A stretch of DNA of 64,000 nucleotides from an uncultured Anaeromusa sp. (GCF_963676855.1 NZ_OY781460.1:908501-972500), one strand, 5' to 3'; numbered from the stretch's first letter, positions 49,838 to 59,010 are shown. Program-made: numbers and translations. Notes: generated by a model from the sequence alone, not told the origin.

Positions 49838-50956
49838 TTAAAGAGCGGCCTGTTCGATGATGGACAGAACAAAGCGGGCGCTGTCGTAAAGATCTTTTTC
49901 AGCAATGTATTCTTCCGTGGTATGGACTTTTTTCATGCCGACTCCCAACACTGCGGTAGGTACGCCTTTGCGGTTGAAGTGGTTGGCGTCGCTGCCGCCG
50001 CCGGTGCCGGTGATGTGGACGGGCAAGTTTATCTGATGCGCGGCAGCTACGGCTAGGCTTACAGCGGGGCTGTCGGGAGCTAGGCTGAAGCTGTCATATT
50101 GACGCTGCACGGTGACTTCGGCGCTAGCGCCATATTCTTTGCAGACGCGTTCCAGGGTTTCCTTCATGTGGCGGCTTTGGGCTTCCAATTTTGCCAGATT
50201 GCGGCTGCGGGCTTCGGCGTGAATTTCCACATGGTCCGGGACAATATTGGTAGCCGTACCGCCCTGAATCAAGCCGACATTGGCTGTGGTTTCTTCATCT
50301 ATACGGCCAATTTTAAGGGCTGCTAAAGCGCGCCCAGATGCCTGGATGGCGTTGATGCCTTCCTCTGGGGCTAAGCCGGCATGAGCTTTTTTGCCATGCA
50401 CAATGGCGGTGATGCTGTCTTGACCGGGAGCCATGGTGACAATCTCACCGGGAGCGCCGTCAGCGTCCAGGGCATAGCCAAAATCGGATTTGAGCAGCGC
50501 GGCGTCCATGTGCTTGGAGCCTTTGAGGCCGCCCTCCTCATGGACGGTAAAGACGATTTGCACGGCCCCATGAGGCTTGCCGCTTTCTTTCAGAGCGCGT
50601 AGGCCTTCTAAAATAGCAGTAATGCCTGCTTTGTCGTCGCCTCCCAGAACGGTATCGCCTGCGGAAGTGATACGACCGTCCTGGCGCTGCGGCTGAATGG
50701 AAAGACAAGGGGAAACGCAGTCCATATGGGCAGTGAAAAGAACGGTGGGGGCGGCAGCTTTGGTAGCAGGTAAAATAGCGATTAAATTGCCGCAGTTGCC
50801 GTTGAAATCCTGTTGGGATTGGTCTTCCACGACGGTACAGCCCAGCGCTGCCAGTTTGCGACGCAGTACGTCCGCCACGGTTTTTTCCTGGCCGCTGGGA
50901 CAGTCAATGCGGACCAGCTCAAAAAATTCTTCCAACATACGTGCTTCGTTAATCAT
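49838..50956 (-). CDS. PepT-like M20 peptidase
   Basis: A 372-residue zinc peptidase of the M20B family (tripeptidase PepT or its tetrahedral relatives). Metal and catalytic blocks are FTAHMDCVSP (His, Asp), AGDTVLGGDDKAGITAI, VFTVHEEGGLKGSKH (catalytic Glu) and ALDADGAPGEIV. A distal TGGGSDANHFNRKG supplies the last metal ligand. ATG 50956 has GGAGGCATTTGC; a longer frame from 51031 overlaps dinB. It is 71 bases downstream of dinB. Confidence 0.9.
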   Translation of the reverse strand: MINEARMLEEFFELVRIDCPSGQEKTVADVLRRKLAALGCTVVEDQSQQDFNGNCGNLIAILPATKAAAPTVLFTAHMDCVSPCLSIQPQRQDGRITSAGDTVLGGDDKAGITAILEGLRALKESGKPHGAVQIVFTVHEEGGLKGSKHMDAALLKSDFGYALDADGAPGEIVTMAPGQDSITAIVHGKKAHAGLAPEEGINAIQASGRALAALKIGRIDEETTANVGLIQGGTATNIVPDHVEIHAEARSRNLAKLEAQSRHMKETLERVCKEYGASAEVTVQRQYDSFSLAPDSPAVSLAVAAAHQINLPVHITGTGGGSDANHFNRKGVPTAVLGVGMKKVHTTEEYIAEKDLYDSARFVLSIIEQAAL

Positions 50957-51027
50957 GCAAATGCCTCCTAGATTTATTAAGGTAGTATCTATGCCATTTA
51001 TGCGGGGATTGCTTTTCTTTGTGCTTT

Positions 51028-52182
51028 TCATAGCTTAGGTCTTGCGCCTCGGCAGAGAGCTTGCTCGCCGAAGCGTTCGCGCAAGGTGTCGAGAGTTTGG
51101 TACAGCGCTTCTTTGCGCTGGTCTTCTTCCATAAAAAGAGAACATTGCTGTGTTAAGGGTTCCAATTGGCCAGCTGTAAGGCCCAGTAACCTCACGCCTT
51201 CTGGCGAAGCCGCCTTTTGCAGTAACTCTCGGGCTGCCTGAAATAAGTCTTCGTCATAGGCCAGTGGCTGCTGGTACGTATGGCTGCGGGTAATGGTAGT
51301 GAAGGAAGCAAAACGGACCTTGAGCGTAATGGTACGACCGCCGAGTTTGCGAGAACGCAGGCGCTGGCCTACTTTTTGCGCCAACTGCCGCAGCGCGTCT
51401 AACTTTTCTTCGGTACTCCGCAGGTCTTGGTCAAAGGTGTTTTCATTACCAATAGAGTGGGCTTCCAGGCCGGCTTCTACCGGGCGTTCATCATGGCCCA
51501 AAGCCAGTTCGTGAAGCCAACTGGCGGTTGTATCTCCAAAAGCGCTTTTTAGCGCTGCCAGAGGCAGCTTGGCAAGCTGGCCAATTTTTTCAATACCCAA
51601 CTGTGTTAGCTTCGCGGCGCTTTTCGGACCGATGCCCCAAAGTCGGCGAATGGGCAGCGGCGCCAGAAACGATGTTTCTTCGCCATGGCGCACGATGACA
51701 TAGCCCTGGGGTTTTTTGAGATCTGAAGCGATCTTAGCGAGAAATTTATTGGGCGCTAAGCCGGCGGAAGCGGTGAGTCCTACTTCTTCGTAAATGCGCT
51801 TTGTCAGCTGTCGCGGCAGTTCGGTAATGTCTTGCTGCAGCCACTCCATGCCGCTGAGGTCCAAAAACGCTTCATCTAATGAAAGCGGTTCCACCAGCGG
51901 GGAAAAGTCATTCATAATGCGCCGGATATCGCGGGAGACGGCTGTATAATGACGATGGTTACAAGGGAGAAAAATGCCCTGCGGACAGCGGCGTCTGGCT
52001 TCGACCATAGGCATGGCGGAGCGCACACCGAAAAGGCGGGCTTCATACGAGGCGGTGGATACTACGCCGCGCTCGCTCAGACCGCCGATAATGACCGCCT
52101 GTCCTTTTAATTCAGGATGATCTCGCTGTTCTACAGCGGCAAAAAAAGCGTCCATGTCTACATGGGCAATCCATCGTTTCAT
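51028..52182 (-). CDS. dinB: DNA polymerase IV (Y-family)
   Basis: DinB copies past DNA lesions with low fidelity. 384 residues with the palm motifs HVDMDAFFAAVEQRD and LSLDEAFLDLSG (catalytic acids), the finger block YEARLFGVRSAMPM, the thumb HhH region (LWGIGPKSAAKLTQLGI) and the little-finger domain. A beta-clamp binding tail is not clear. No LexA box was found upstream (nearest match is poor). First gene of a minus-strand run with the peptidase and glucosaminidase. Confidence 0.96.
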   Translation of the reverse strand: MKRWIAHVDMDAFFAAVEQRDHPELKGQAVIIGGLSERGVVSTASYEARLFGVRSAMPMVEARRRCPQGIFLPCNHRHYTAVSRDIRRIMNDFSPLVEPLSLDEAFLDLSGMEWLQQDITELPRQLTKRIYEEVGLTASAGLAPNKFLAKIASDLKKPQGYVIVRHGEETSFLAPLPIRRLWGIGPKSAAKLTQLGIEKIGQLAKLPLAALKSAFGDTTASWLHELALGHDERPVEAGLEAHSIGNENTFDQDLRSTEEKLDALRQLAQKVGQRLRSRKLGGRTITLKVRFASFTTITRSHTYQQPLAYDEDLFQAARELLQKAASPEGVRLLGLTAGQLEPLTQQCSLFMEEDQRKEALYQTLDTLRERFGEQALCRGARPKL

Positions 52183-52268
52183 GCTTTTATCATAGCGTGT
52201 TGCGAGGTCTAAGGCAAGGGAGGCGAAGGTGCCATTATTTGGAACAACGTACTTGAAGGAGAGACTTC

Positions 52269-52297
52269 TTGCCAGCGATGTGTACGACTGCTATAAT
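52269..52297 (+). promoter_or_regulatory. Sigma-A promoter of a short untranslated RNA
   Basis: TTGCCA (52269-52274), a 17-base spacer and TATAAT (52292-52297). The start point would be near 52304. Confidence 0.78.
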
Positions 52298-52303
52298 TGA
52301 GAG

Positions 52304-52373
52304 CACACAATATCATAATAACAAGGCAATGAAGCCTTCCACCAGGGTTGAGACGTCTGGGGAGGTTTTTTTT
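52304..52373 (+). ncRNA. Candidate small RNA or leader (about 70 bases)
   Basis: Between the promoter above and a terminator (CCTTCCACCAG with CTGGGGAGG, then eight T) lies a transcript with no supported frame. A first hairpin AAGGC-AATGAA-GCCTT precedes the terminator; its 3' side overlaps the terminator stem, so the two can exclude one another, as in an attenuator. I do not recognise a known riboswitch class. It lies 270 bases before the oxoproline transporter gene. Confidence 0.5.
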
Positions 52374-52645
52374 ATTTGTGAATAAAATATCATATATACA
52401 TTAATTTAAAAACTTAAAACTAAAGGAGTTGTCTTGGCAATAACCGAAAATAAAAAATATTCCACCCGATGGTGTAGAATAACACAATAACAGATAGTTG
52501 CGTAGCAAAGCAGCAGTTCGCTGTTGTGCGATAATGTTCCCGCACTGCCAAAAGGCAAGAAGGAGGGAATTGACGGGATGTTGCAGAGTTTGCCATACAA
52601 TGTCTCGGCACGGGAACAGATACTAAAATTTGGAGGAGGAATACA

Positions 52646-53344
52646 ATGTTAACATTAAGCGGGATTGCTATCGTTATCCTTGGCTTTGCCCTGCGTTTTA
52701 ATCCTTTGCTGGTTGTTGTTGTAGCCGGCATTGTCACCGGTTTGGCCGGCGGCTTGTCTATGGAAAAAATACTTGTCACTTTTGGTGACGCTTTTGTGAA
52801 GAACCGCTATCTTTCCTTATTTCTTTTGACATTGCCTGTCATCGGGCTGCTGGAGCGCAACGGACTAAAGGAGCAGTCGCAGGCTTTAATTGGTAAAATT
52901 AAGGCGGCGACAACGGGGCGGTTGTTGATTCTCTATCTGTTCATTCGCGAAGCGGCTGCGGCATTGGGCCTGACGGCGTTGGGTGGTCATGCGCAGATGG
53001 TGCGCCCCTTGGTGGCGCCTATGGCGGAAGCGGCTGCGGAAAACAAGCATGGTAAATTTTCTGAAGACATTCATAACAAAATCAAAGCCTATGCGGCTTC
53101 GGCGGACAATGTCGGACTGTTTTTTGGTGAGGATATCTTTATTGCCTTTGGTGCTATTTTACTGATGAAAGGGTTTTTTGAGCAAGTTGGTATCATTATG
53201 GAGCCCTTGGATATTGCCGTCTGGGGGATTCCTACGGCTATCTGCGCCTTTATCATTCACGGTACCCGCTTGTATTTGCTAGACGGCAAGCTGAAGCGGG
53301 CCATTGAAGCCGAACGTGAAGCGGAGAAAGGGATGAAAGCATGA
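52646..53344 (+). CDS. DUF969 family membrane subunit of a 5-oxoproline transporter
   Basis: A 232-residue membrane protein with about five or six helices of the DUF969 family, annotated as a 5-oxoproline transporter subunit because it accompanies pxpABC. Visible family blocks are FALRFNPLLVVVVAGIVTGL, LTLPVIGLLERNGL and LGLTALGGHAQMVRPLVAPM. It is the first gene of the operon, with GGAGGAGGAATACA before ATG 52646, and overlaps the DUF979 gene by four bases (ATGA). Confidence 0.88.
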   Translation: MLTLSGIAIVILGFALRFNPLLVVVVAGIVTGLAGGLSMEKILVTFGDAFVKNRYLSLFLLTLPVIGLLERNGLKEQSQALIGKIKAATTGRLLILYLFIREAAAALGLTALGGHAQMVRPLVAPMAEAAAENKHGKFSEDIHNKIKAYAASADNVGLFFGEDIFIAFGAILLMKGFFEQVGIIMEPLDIAVWGIPTAICAFIIHGTRLYLLDGKLKRAIEAEREAEKGMKA

Positions 53345-54297
53345 TTATCAGTCTTGAATATGTATATTATATCTGCGGGATTCTCATGGCCATCGTGTCG
53401 TTGTTGGCTGTTCAGGATAAAAGCAATCCCAAACGTTTCTTGACGGCCTCTTTTTGGGGCATCTTCGCGGTATCCTTTTTGTTCGGCAAGGTAATTCCTC
53501 CGTTATATATGGGGGTGTTGGTTATTGTCATGGCCGTTATCGCTGGTTTTGGCGGCGTGCGCCTGGGTTCGTATGAGCAATCGACAGATGAGGAACGAAA
53601 AGAACGCTCTGGGCGCATTGGTAACTGGCTATTCCTGCCAGCGCTTTTGATTCCTATTGTGACGCTGATCGGCACGCTCGGTTTGAAGGATGTGCAAATC
53701 GGCGGCTTAGCGTTGTTTGATAAGGCCAACTTGACGTTGGTGAGCTTGGGTGTGGCTTGTATTGTGGCCTTAGCTGTATCACTGTATTTGAGTAAAAATA
53801 CGGCGATGCGTTCGGTAAAGGAATCCAGACGCCTTATTGATGCGATCGGTTGGGCGGCGGTGCTGCCGCAAATGCTGGCGACGTTGGGCGCTCTTTTTGC
53901 TCTCGCTGGCGTAGGGCAAGCGGTATCGTCCTTGATTGGTTCAGTTATTCCGTTGGATAATAAGTTCATGGTTGTCTTTGCTTATTGCGTAGGCATGGCG
54001 GTATTTACCATGATTATGGGCAATGCCTTTGCGGCCTTCCCGGTCATGACAGCTGGCATCGGCCTGCCTCTCATTGTACAAATGCATGGCGGCAATCCGG
54101 CGACCCTTTGCGCCATCGGCATGTTTTCCGGCTATTGCGGCACTCTAATGACACCTATGGCAGCTAACTTCAACATTGTACCGGCGGCGCTCTTGGATTT
54201 ACCGGATAAGAACGCCGTTATTAAGGCCCAAGTGCCGACAGCGCTGCTGCTGCTGACGGTCAATGTCTTCCTTATGTACTTCTTGATATTCCTGTAA
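53341..54297 (+). CDS. DUF979 family membrane subunit of a 5-oxoproline transporter
   Basis: A 318-residue protein with about nine or ten helices, DUF979 family. It always appears with DUF969, with which it should form the uptake system. The amino end (YVYYICGILMAIVSLLAVQD) and the late block NAFAAFPVMTAGIGLPLIV fit the family. Its start overlaps the DUF969 stop by four bases, and pxpB follows by 23 bases. Confidence 0.88.
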   Translation: MIISLEYVYYICGILMAIVSLLAVQDKSNPKRFLTASFWGIFAVSFLFGKVIPPLYMGVLVIVMAVIAGFGGVRLGSYEQSTDEERKERSGRIGNWLFLPALLIPIVTLIGTLGLKDVQIGGLALFDKANLTLVSLGVACIVALAVSLYLSKNTAMRSVKESRRLIDAIGWAAVLPQMLATLGALFALAGVGQAVSSLIGSVIPLDNKFMVVFAYCVGMAVFTMIMGNAFAAFPVMTAGIGLPLIVQMHGGNPATLCAIGMFSGYCGTLMTPMAANFNIVPAALLDLPDKNAVIKAQVPTALLLLTVNVFLMYFLIFL

Positions 54298-54320
54298 AAA
54301 TGAAACGAGGCGAAATATAC

Positions 54321-55070
54321 ATGGATGGAGTTCGGATGCTCAGCGCAGGCGAACAAGGACTTGTTGTTGAATTTGGCGAAGCCATCGATTTTGTCGTCAA
54401 CGCCAAAGTTCATCGCACGGCGGGGCTGCTGCAGGCGGCAAAGGTGGCGGGCGTGTTGGAAGTTATTCCTACGTATCGTTCGCTGCTGGTTTATTTTGAT
54501 CCGCTGGCCCTAACGCGCGCAGAGTTGATAGCTCGCTTGGAAACGCTGCTCTCCGGCGAGGAAAAAACTAGTGCCGGCGGGCGCGAAGCCAAGCTAGTAG
54601 AGATTCCGGTTTGCTATGGCGGCGAGTTTGGACCGGATTTGGAGTTTGTGGCTAAGCACAATGGTTTGTCGGCGACTGAGGTAATCGCTATTCATACATC
54701 GACGCCGTATTTGGTGTATATGTTGGGCTTTACGCCTGGGTTCCCTTATTTGGGAGGCATGTCCGAGCGTATTGCCACGCCGCGGCTGCAGCAGCCGCGC
54801 ACTAAAATACCGGCTGGCTCTGTAGGTATAGCCGGCAGTCAAACCGGTTTTTATCCCATTGAAAGCCCTGGCGGCTGGCAGCTAATCGGACGTACGCCGG
54901 TGCAGGCTTTTATGCCTGAGGCGGATAAACCATTTCTGTTTGACGCCGGTAACTATCTGCAATTTGTTGCTGTGTCCCAGAGAGAATACGAAAGCATTCT
55001 GCAGGAAGTGGCAGCTGGTCGTTATCAGCCCAAAGCCAGAATTTTGAAGGAAGGTGAGGTTGCACAATGA
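54321..55070 (+). CDS. pxpB: 5-oxoprolinase subunit PxpB
   Basis: PxpB (KipI family) forms with PxpC the ATP-dependent part of bacterial 5-oxoprolinase, which opens 5-oxoproline to glutamate with PxpA. 249 residues; diagnostic block YMLGFTPGFPYLGGMSERIA, followed by PRTKIPAGSVGIAGSQTG and ESPGGWQLIGRTP. ATG 54321 has GAGGCG nine bases before it; an ATG at 54300 lacks a site. It overlaps pxpC by four bases (ATGA). Confidence 0.94.
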   Translation: MDGVRMLSAGEQGLVVEFGEAIDFVVNAKVHRTAGLLQAAKVAGVLEVIPTYRSLLVYFDPLALTRAELIARLETLLSGEEKTSAGGREAKLVEIPVCYGGEFGPDLEFVAKHNGLSATEVIAIHTSTPYLVYMLGFTPGFPYLGGMSERIATPRLQQPRTKIPAGSVGIAGSQTGFYPIESPGGWQLIGRTPVQAFMPEADKPFLFDAGNYLQFVAVSQREYESILQEVAAGRYQPKARILKEGEVAQ

Positions 55071-56104
55071 TTACAGTAACGCAACCAGGCCTGTTAACGA
55101 CGGTTCAAGATCAAGGGCGTTGGGGCTACCAAGCGTACGGGGTGCCTGTTGCCGGAGCGATGGACCGCTATGCTTGTCGGGCTGCCAATATTTTAGTGGG
55201 AAATGAGCCAGAGGCGGCGGTTTTGGAAATGACCCTGATGGGCGGAAGTTTTCAATTCGCAGAAGCCGTCTGGGTGGCTGCGTGCGGCGCGGACATGGAA
55301 GCCACTCTTGATGGGCAAACGGTAAAAAACTGGTCGGCCTTTTTGGCGCCTGCAGGCAGTGAATTGACTTTTGGGTTTGCTGTGAGCGGTTGTCGCAGCT
55401 ATTTGGCGGTGCGTGGCGGCTTTGAAGTTCCTGTGGTATTAGGAAGCCGCTCCACCTACACGAGAGGGCGCATTGGCGGTGTCGAAGGAAGGGCGCTGCG
55501 TGCAGGGGATGTGTTGCAAGCGGCAGCGCCTGCTGCTGGTGCCAAGGCGCCGCAAAAACGGCGGTTGCCGCCATCTTGCATTCCTGCGTATGGTGGGGAG
55601 CTTACTTTGCGCGTCTTATTGGGCCCGCAGGATGATTTTTTTACGTCACAGGGGTTGAAAACATTTTTGGACAGTTCTTACCTTATTTCTGATGAGGCTG
55701 ACCGTATGGGGTACCGGTTGCAAGGTGAAAAAATTGAACACAAAGGCAAGGCTGACATTGTTTCTGATGCGCTGTGCTTCGGTGCGATTCAGGTGCCTGG
55801 GCATGGCATGCCTATTGTGATGATGGCGGATCGGCAGACGACCGGCGGTTATGCGAAAATAGGCACGGTGATTGGGCCTGATTTAGCCCTGTTGGCGCAA
55901 GCCAAGCCGGGCGATATGGTGCGCTTTGCAGCTTGCTCGGAAGAAGAGGCCATAGAAGCATTGCGTCAGGAACAGTCTTTGTATCTGCAGATGCAGGATG
56001 AGATTCCAACGGCAACAGGCAAGATGAGAACATTCCGGGTCGTAGTAAACGGGGCGGCCTATGAGGTGGAAGTAGAGGAGGTAGTTAAAAATGGCGACAA
56101 TTGA
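55067..56104 (+). CDS. pxpC: 5-oxoprolinase subunit PxpC
   Basis: PxpC (KipA, AHS2 domain) partners PxpB. 345 residues; family blocks VQDQGRWGYQAYGVPVAGAM, YLAVRGGFEVP, LGSRSTYTRGRIGG and ISDEADRMGYRLQG, with PGHGMPIVMMADRQTTGGYA. The last 25 residues (MRTFRVVVNGAAYEVEVEE) do not belong to the usual end of the family and read like the amino end of a biotin carrier protein, as if a carrier gene had been fused and cut off. It overlaps pxpB and pxpA. Confidence 0.94.
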   Translation: MITVTQPGLLTTVQDQGRWGYQAYGVPVAGAMDRYACRAANILVGNEPEAAVLEMTLMGGSFQFAEAVWVAACGADMEATLDGQTVKNWSAFLAPAGSELTFGFAVSGCRSYLAVRGGFEVPVVLGSRSTYTRGRIGGVEGRALRAGDVLQAAAPAAGAKAPQKRRLPPSCIPAYGGELTLRVLLGPQDDFFTSQGLKTFLDSSYLISDEADRMGYRLQGEKIEHKGKADIVSDALCFGAIQVPGHGMPIVMMADRQTTGGYAKIGTVIGPDLALLAQAKPGDMVRFAACSEEEAIEALRQEQSLYLQMQDEIPTATGKMRTFRVVVNGAAYEVEVEEVVKNGDN

Positions 56105-56858
56105 CTTGAACTGTGACATGGGGGAAAGCTATGGTACCTATACCTTGGGTTATGACGAGGCGGCGATGCCCTATGTAACATCCATCAATGTAGCTTGCGG
56201 CTTTCATGCATCCGATCCGGCGAATATGCTGAAGACCGTGCGACTGGCGAAAAAACACGGCGTAGCGATTGGGGCGCATCCGTCCTTTCCTGATTTGGTA
56301 GGCTTTGGGCGGCGCTTGATGGCACTCTCGCCGGAAGAAGTTTATGCCGATGTGTTATATCAGATTGGTTCGTTAGAAGCCATCTGTCGGGCGGAGGGCT
56401 TGAAGCTGCAGCATGTAAAAGTTCATGGCGCGTTGTACAATGCGGCGGCCAAAGACTTGGTGCTGGCGACGGCCATTGCTAAAGCCATCAAAGCAGTAGA
56501 TCCTGCTTTGTATATGTTGTGTCTGGGGAATTCTCTGATGGTGGAAGCGGCGAAGGCGGCAGGCGTTCCCTATGTGGAAGAAGCGTTTGCGGATCGCGCT
56601 TATACGGCGCAAGGGACGTTGGTGCCGCGCAAACAAGAAGGCTCGGTCATTCATGACGTGCAGGAAGTGGCGCGGCGGGTGCTGCAAATGGTGCGCGAGG
56701 GCCAGGTGCAGAGCATTGACGGTCAAGCGGTGCCGATTACGGCGCAGACGGTTTGCGTGCATGGAGATACTCCGGGGGCGGTAGAAATGATTAAATCGAT
56801 CCGCGGCGCGTTGGACCAAGCGGGAGTCCAGACCAGGGCGTTCGGTACTAACGCCTAA
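56091..56858 (+). CDS. pxpA: 5-oxoprolinase subunit PxpA
   Basis: PxpA (LamB/YcsF family) completes the 5-oxoprolinase. 255 residues, full length; signature IDLNCDMGESYGTYTLG, INVACGFHASDP, GAHPSFPDLVGFGRR, VKVHGALYN, and GDTPGAVEMIKSIR. It starts inside the end of pxpC with an AGAGGAGG site there. Last gene of the operon, closed by a terminator. With the transporter it should let the cell use 5-oxoproline as a source of glutamate. Confidence 0.96.
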   Translation: MATIDLNCDMGESYGTYTLGYDEAAMPYVTSINVACGFHASDPANMLKTVRLAKKHGVAIGAHPSFPDLVGFGRRLMALSPEEVYADVLYQIGSLEAICRAEGLKLQHVKVHGALYNAAAKDLVLATAIAKAIKAVDPALYMLCLGNSLMVEAAKAAGVPYVEEAFADRAYTAQGTLVPRKQEGSVIHDVQEVARRVLQMVREGQVQSIDGQAVPITAQTVCVHGDTPGAVEMIKSIRGALDQAGVQTRAFGTNA

Positions 56859-56872
56859 GAGTGAAGGTAAAC

Positions 56873-56909
56873 AAGGACCGGTTAAGCAGTTCTGCTTGGC
56901 CGGTCCTTT
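56873..56909 (+). terminator. Intrinsic terminator after pxpA
   Basis: AAGGACCGG...CCGGTCCTT, with an inner AAGCAG/TTGCTT-like stem, followed by TCTTT. Confidence 0.88.
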
Positions 56910-56996
56910 CTTTACAGAAGCGGATCGAAGGATATACAATAAAGTAAGAAATAGTGGGTTGTACGGCCAGAATTTGCTGTGGGAGCTGACCGAGCT

Positions 56997-58280
56997 ATGA
57001 GTGATATATCTTTTTTTCTTTCGATCCTTGTATTCCTTGTTGCATACGGAGTAATCATTTCAGAAAAAGTGCATAGGATGATTGTCACTATACTTGGCGG
57101 CATGGCCATGATTTTCTGCGGGTTTGTCAGTCAAGAAGCAGTACTTATGGAAGATATTGATTTTAATACCCTGGGACTGCTTGTTGGCATGATGATTTTA
57201 GTGGCCATCACGCGGCGCACCGGCGCTTTTGAAGCGGTGGCCATCTGGGCGGCCAAGGTGACAAAAGGGCGGCCGCTTCGGCTGTTAGCTTTGTTGTCAT
57301 TCATTACGGCAGTGGCGTCCGCGTTTTTGGATAATGTGACAACCGTCCTTTTGGTGGTTCCGGTCACCTTGACGTTGACGGAGAAGCTGGACGTCAATCC
57401 CATTCCTTTTTTGGTTTCGGAGATTATGGCGTCCAATATTGGCGGTACGGCCACGCTAATCGGCGATCCGCCGAATATCATGATCGGCAGTGCTGTAGGG
57501 TTGGGGTTTAACGACTTTTTGCTGGGATTAACCCCGGTATGTACTATTATTATGATCGTGACAGTAGCCTTGCTTATGTTTTTTTACCGTAAGGACTTAG
57601 ATGTGACCGAAGAAAACCGCTCCAAGGTGCTGGCGCTGGACGCGGCGGTGCAGATTAAAGACTGGCTGCTTTTGAAGAAGTCCTTGGCGGTCTTGGCGCT
57701 AACGATTGGTTCCTTTATGTTGCATGGCCTGCTCCATTTGGAGTCGGCGACGCTGGCTTTGACTGGCGCGATGATCCTGCTGCTTATAAGCGATGAGGAG
57801 CCGGAAGATATTCTGCTTCACGTAGAGTGGCCGACTATCTTCTTCTTTATGGGCTTGTTTGCTCTTGTAGGCGGTTTGCGGGCTACCGGCGTTATTGGCG
57901 CATTGGCGCAATGGTGTTTGAGCATAACTCATGGGCAAGTGCAGGAAATGACTTTCTTGGTATTGTGGATTTCTGCAATCGCTTCGGCCTTTATTGATAA
58001 CATTCCCTTTGTGGCGACCATGATTCCACTGCTTAAAGAAGTCGGCCAACTGGGCGGGCTGCCGATGGAACCGGTTTGGTGGGCGCTGTCTTTAGGAGCC
58101 TGCCTGGGAGGAAACGGCACGCTTATTGGCGCGTCTGCTAATGTAGTGGTAGCTGGCATTGCAGAGAAGAATGGTTTTATCATTTCTTTTAAATACTATT
58201 TGAAAATCGCTTTTCCACTTATGCTTGTTTCTATTGGTATTTCACATGTATATCTTTGGTTGACTTACTTCTATAGATAA
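56997..58280 (+). CDS. ArsB/NhaD-type anion or sodium transporter (SLC13-like)
   Basis: A 427-residue membrane protein of the ion transporter superfamily, about 11-12 helices. It shows the repeated blocks ASAFLDNVTTVLLVVPVTLT and ASNIGGTATLIGDPPNIMIG in the first half and ASAFIDNIPFVATMIPLL with GGNGTLIGASANVVV in the second. This is the pattern of ArsB, arsenite efflux, and of related anion permeases of the P-protein type. No ars genes are near, so arsenite is not implied. ATG 56997 is preferred; the GTG at 56979 has no site. It is a single-gene unit. Confidence 0.85.
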   Translation: MSDISFFLSILVFLVAYGVIISEKVHRMIVTILGGMAMIFCGFVSQEAVLMEDIDFNTLGLLVGMMILVAITRRTGAFEAVAIWAAKVTKGRPLRLLALLSFITAVASAFLDNVTTVLLVVPVTLTLTEKLDVNPIPFLVSEIMASNIGGTATLIGDPPNIMIGSAVGLGFNDFLLGLTPVCTIIMIVTVALLMFFYRKDLDVTEENRSKVLALDAAVQIKDWLLLKKSLAVLALTIGSFMLHGLLHLESATLALTGAMILLLISDEEPEDILLHVEWPTIFFFMGLFALVGGLRATGVIGALAQWCLSITHGQVQEMTFLVLWISAIASAFIDNIPFVATMIPLLKEVGQLGGLPMEPVWWALSLGACLGGNGTLIGASANVVVAGIAEKNGFIISFKYYLKIAFPLMLVSIGISHVYLWLTYFYR

Positions 58281-58442
58281 AAATTAGAATGCAGCAGGAA
58301 AATGGTTGTATAATGTCGAATAAAGGAACAATTTCATCTGTCGGGCAGTTGACTGTCCGGCGGCGCAGGAGGTGCAAAGGACGGCATAAGTGAACGATGA
58401 ATCCGCAAAGACAAACCAAGAAATCAGGAGGTACCTAACGGT

Positions 58443-58970
58443 ATGAACAAATGTACTGTGTCGGTTCTGAAAACAGGTTTGGCGGGAATGGCGGCAGCGG
58501 CAGTTTTGTTTGGCGCGTGGCCCCAGGCGGAAGCAGCGGTAATCACGGCGCCGCCGGAAGCCAGGCAGCACCAGGAACTGCAGGGCCAGCGCCTGCCAGG
58601 AGAGTATGATGTGCGTTTTAACGACGGGCTGGTAGTCAGCGGTGTGTTGGCAGCCAAGCAAGGACAGCGAAACGCCGTCGGTCTTACTTATCGCGTAGAA
58701 GATGGCAGACAGCTTCGCCTTGCCGATTTGTTCCTTCCCGGAGATGCATATGCTAAACGTATCAACGCACTTATTATGGCTAGACCGGAAAGTGGACGTT
58801 ATTGTTTCCAAGGTATTCGCGAGGAGCAGACCTTTTATTTGACGCCGCAAGGCATTGTAGTCTATTTTCGTCCTCAGGAAATTGCCCCCGCTCGCATGGG
58901 GCAGGTGGAGTTTTTAATTTCCTTTGCTCAGGTGCAGGAATTGTTAAAACCGGAATATCGCAATTTATAG
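58443..58970 (+). CDS. Exported DUF3298/RsiV-like protein
   Basis: A 175-residue exported protein: signal peptide (1-31, LAGMAAAAVLFGAWPQAEAA) and a DUF3298-type domain, which in RsiV and PdaC forms the lysozyme- or wall-binding module (YDVRFNDGLVVSG, LRLADLFLPGDAY, FYLTPQGIVVYFRPQEIAPA). No anti-sigma region or sigma gene is present. Wall binding is the likely role. AGGAGGTACCTAAC precedes ATG 58443 by eleven bases. A hairpin GGGCAG-TTGA-CTGTCC lies in its leader near 58342. Confidence 0.75.
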   Translation: MNKCTVSVLKTGLAGMAAAAVLFGAWPQAEAAVITAPPEARQHQELQGQRLPGEYDVRFNDGLVVSGVLAAKQGQRNAVGLTYRVEDGRQLRLADLFLPGDAYAKRINALIMARPESGRYCFQGIREEQTFYLTPQGIVVYFRPQEIAPARMGQVEFLISFAQVQELLKPEYRNL

Positions 58971-58973
58971 TTT

Positions 58974-59010
58974 TTAGGCGCAAGGCAGTTTTGTCTTGCG
59001 CCTATTTTAA
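58974..59010 (+). terminator. Intrinsic terminator after the DUF3298 gene
   Basis: TAGGCGCAAG...CTTGCGCCTA followed by TTTT. Confidence 0.9.

Larger units (their letters stand above)
52183..52645. other. Gap before the 5-oxoproline operon
   Basis: This 463-base stretch has no clear gene. It holds a promoter and terminator unit (52269-52373), then an AT-rich part and a hairpin GTGCG/CGCAC near 52535-52555. A frame of 18 codons starting TTG at about 52435 follows AAAGGAG but cannot be supported as a gene. Confidence 0.5.

Noticed and set aside
52183..52260. LexA box before dinB
   Set aside because: The nearest match to GAAC-N4-GTTC, around GGAACAACGTAC, has the wrong spacing and a broken second half.
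52435..52491. 18-codon frame after AAAGGAG in the oxoproline gap
   Set aside because: TTG start, no codon pattern, no recognisable peptide; chance cannot be ruled out.
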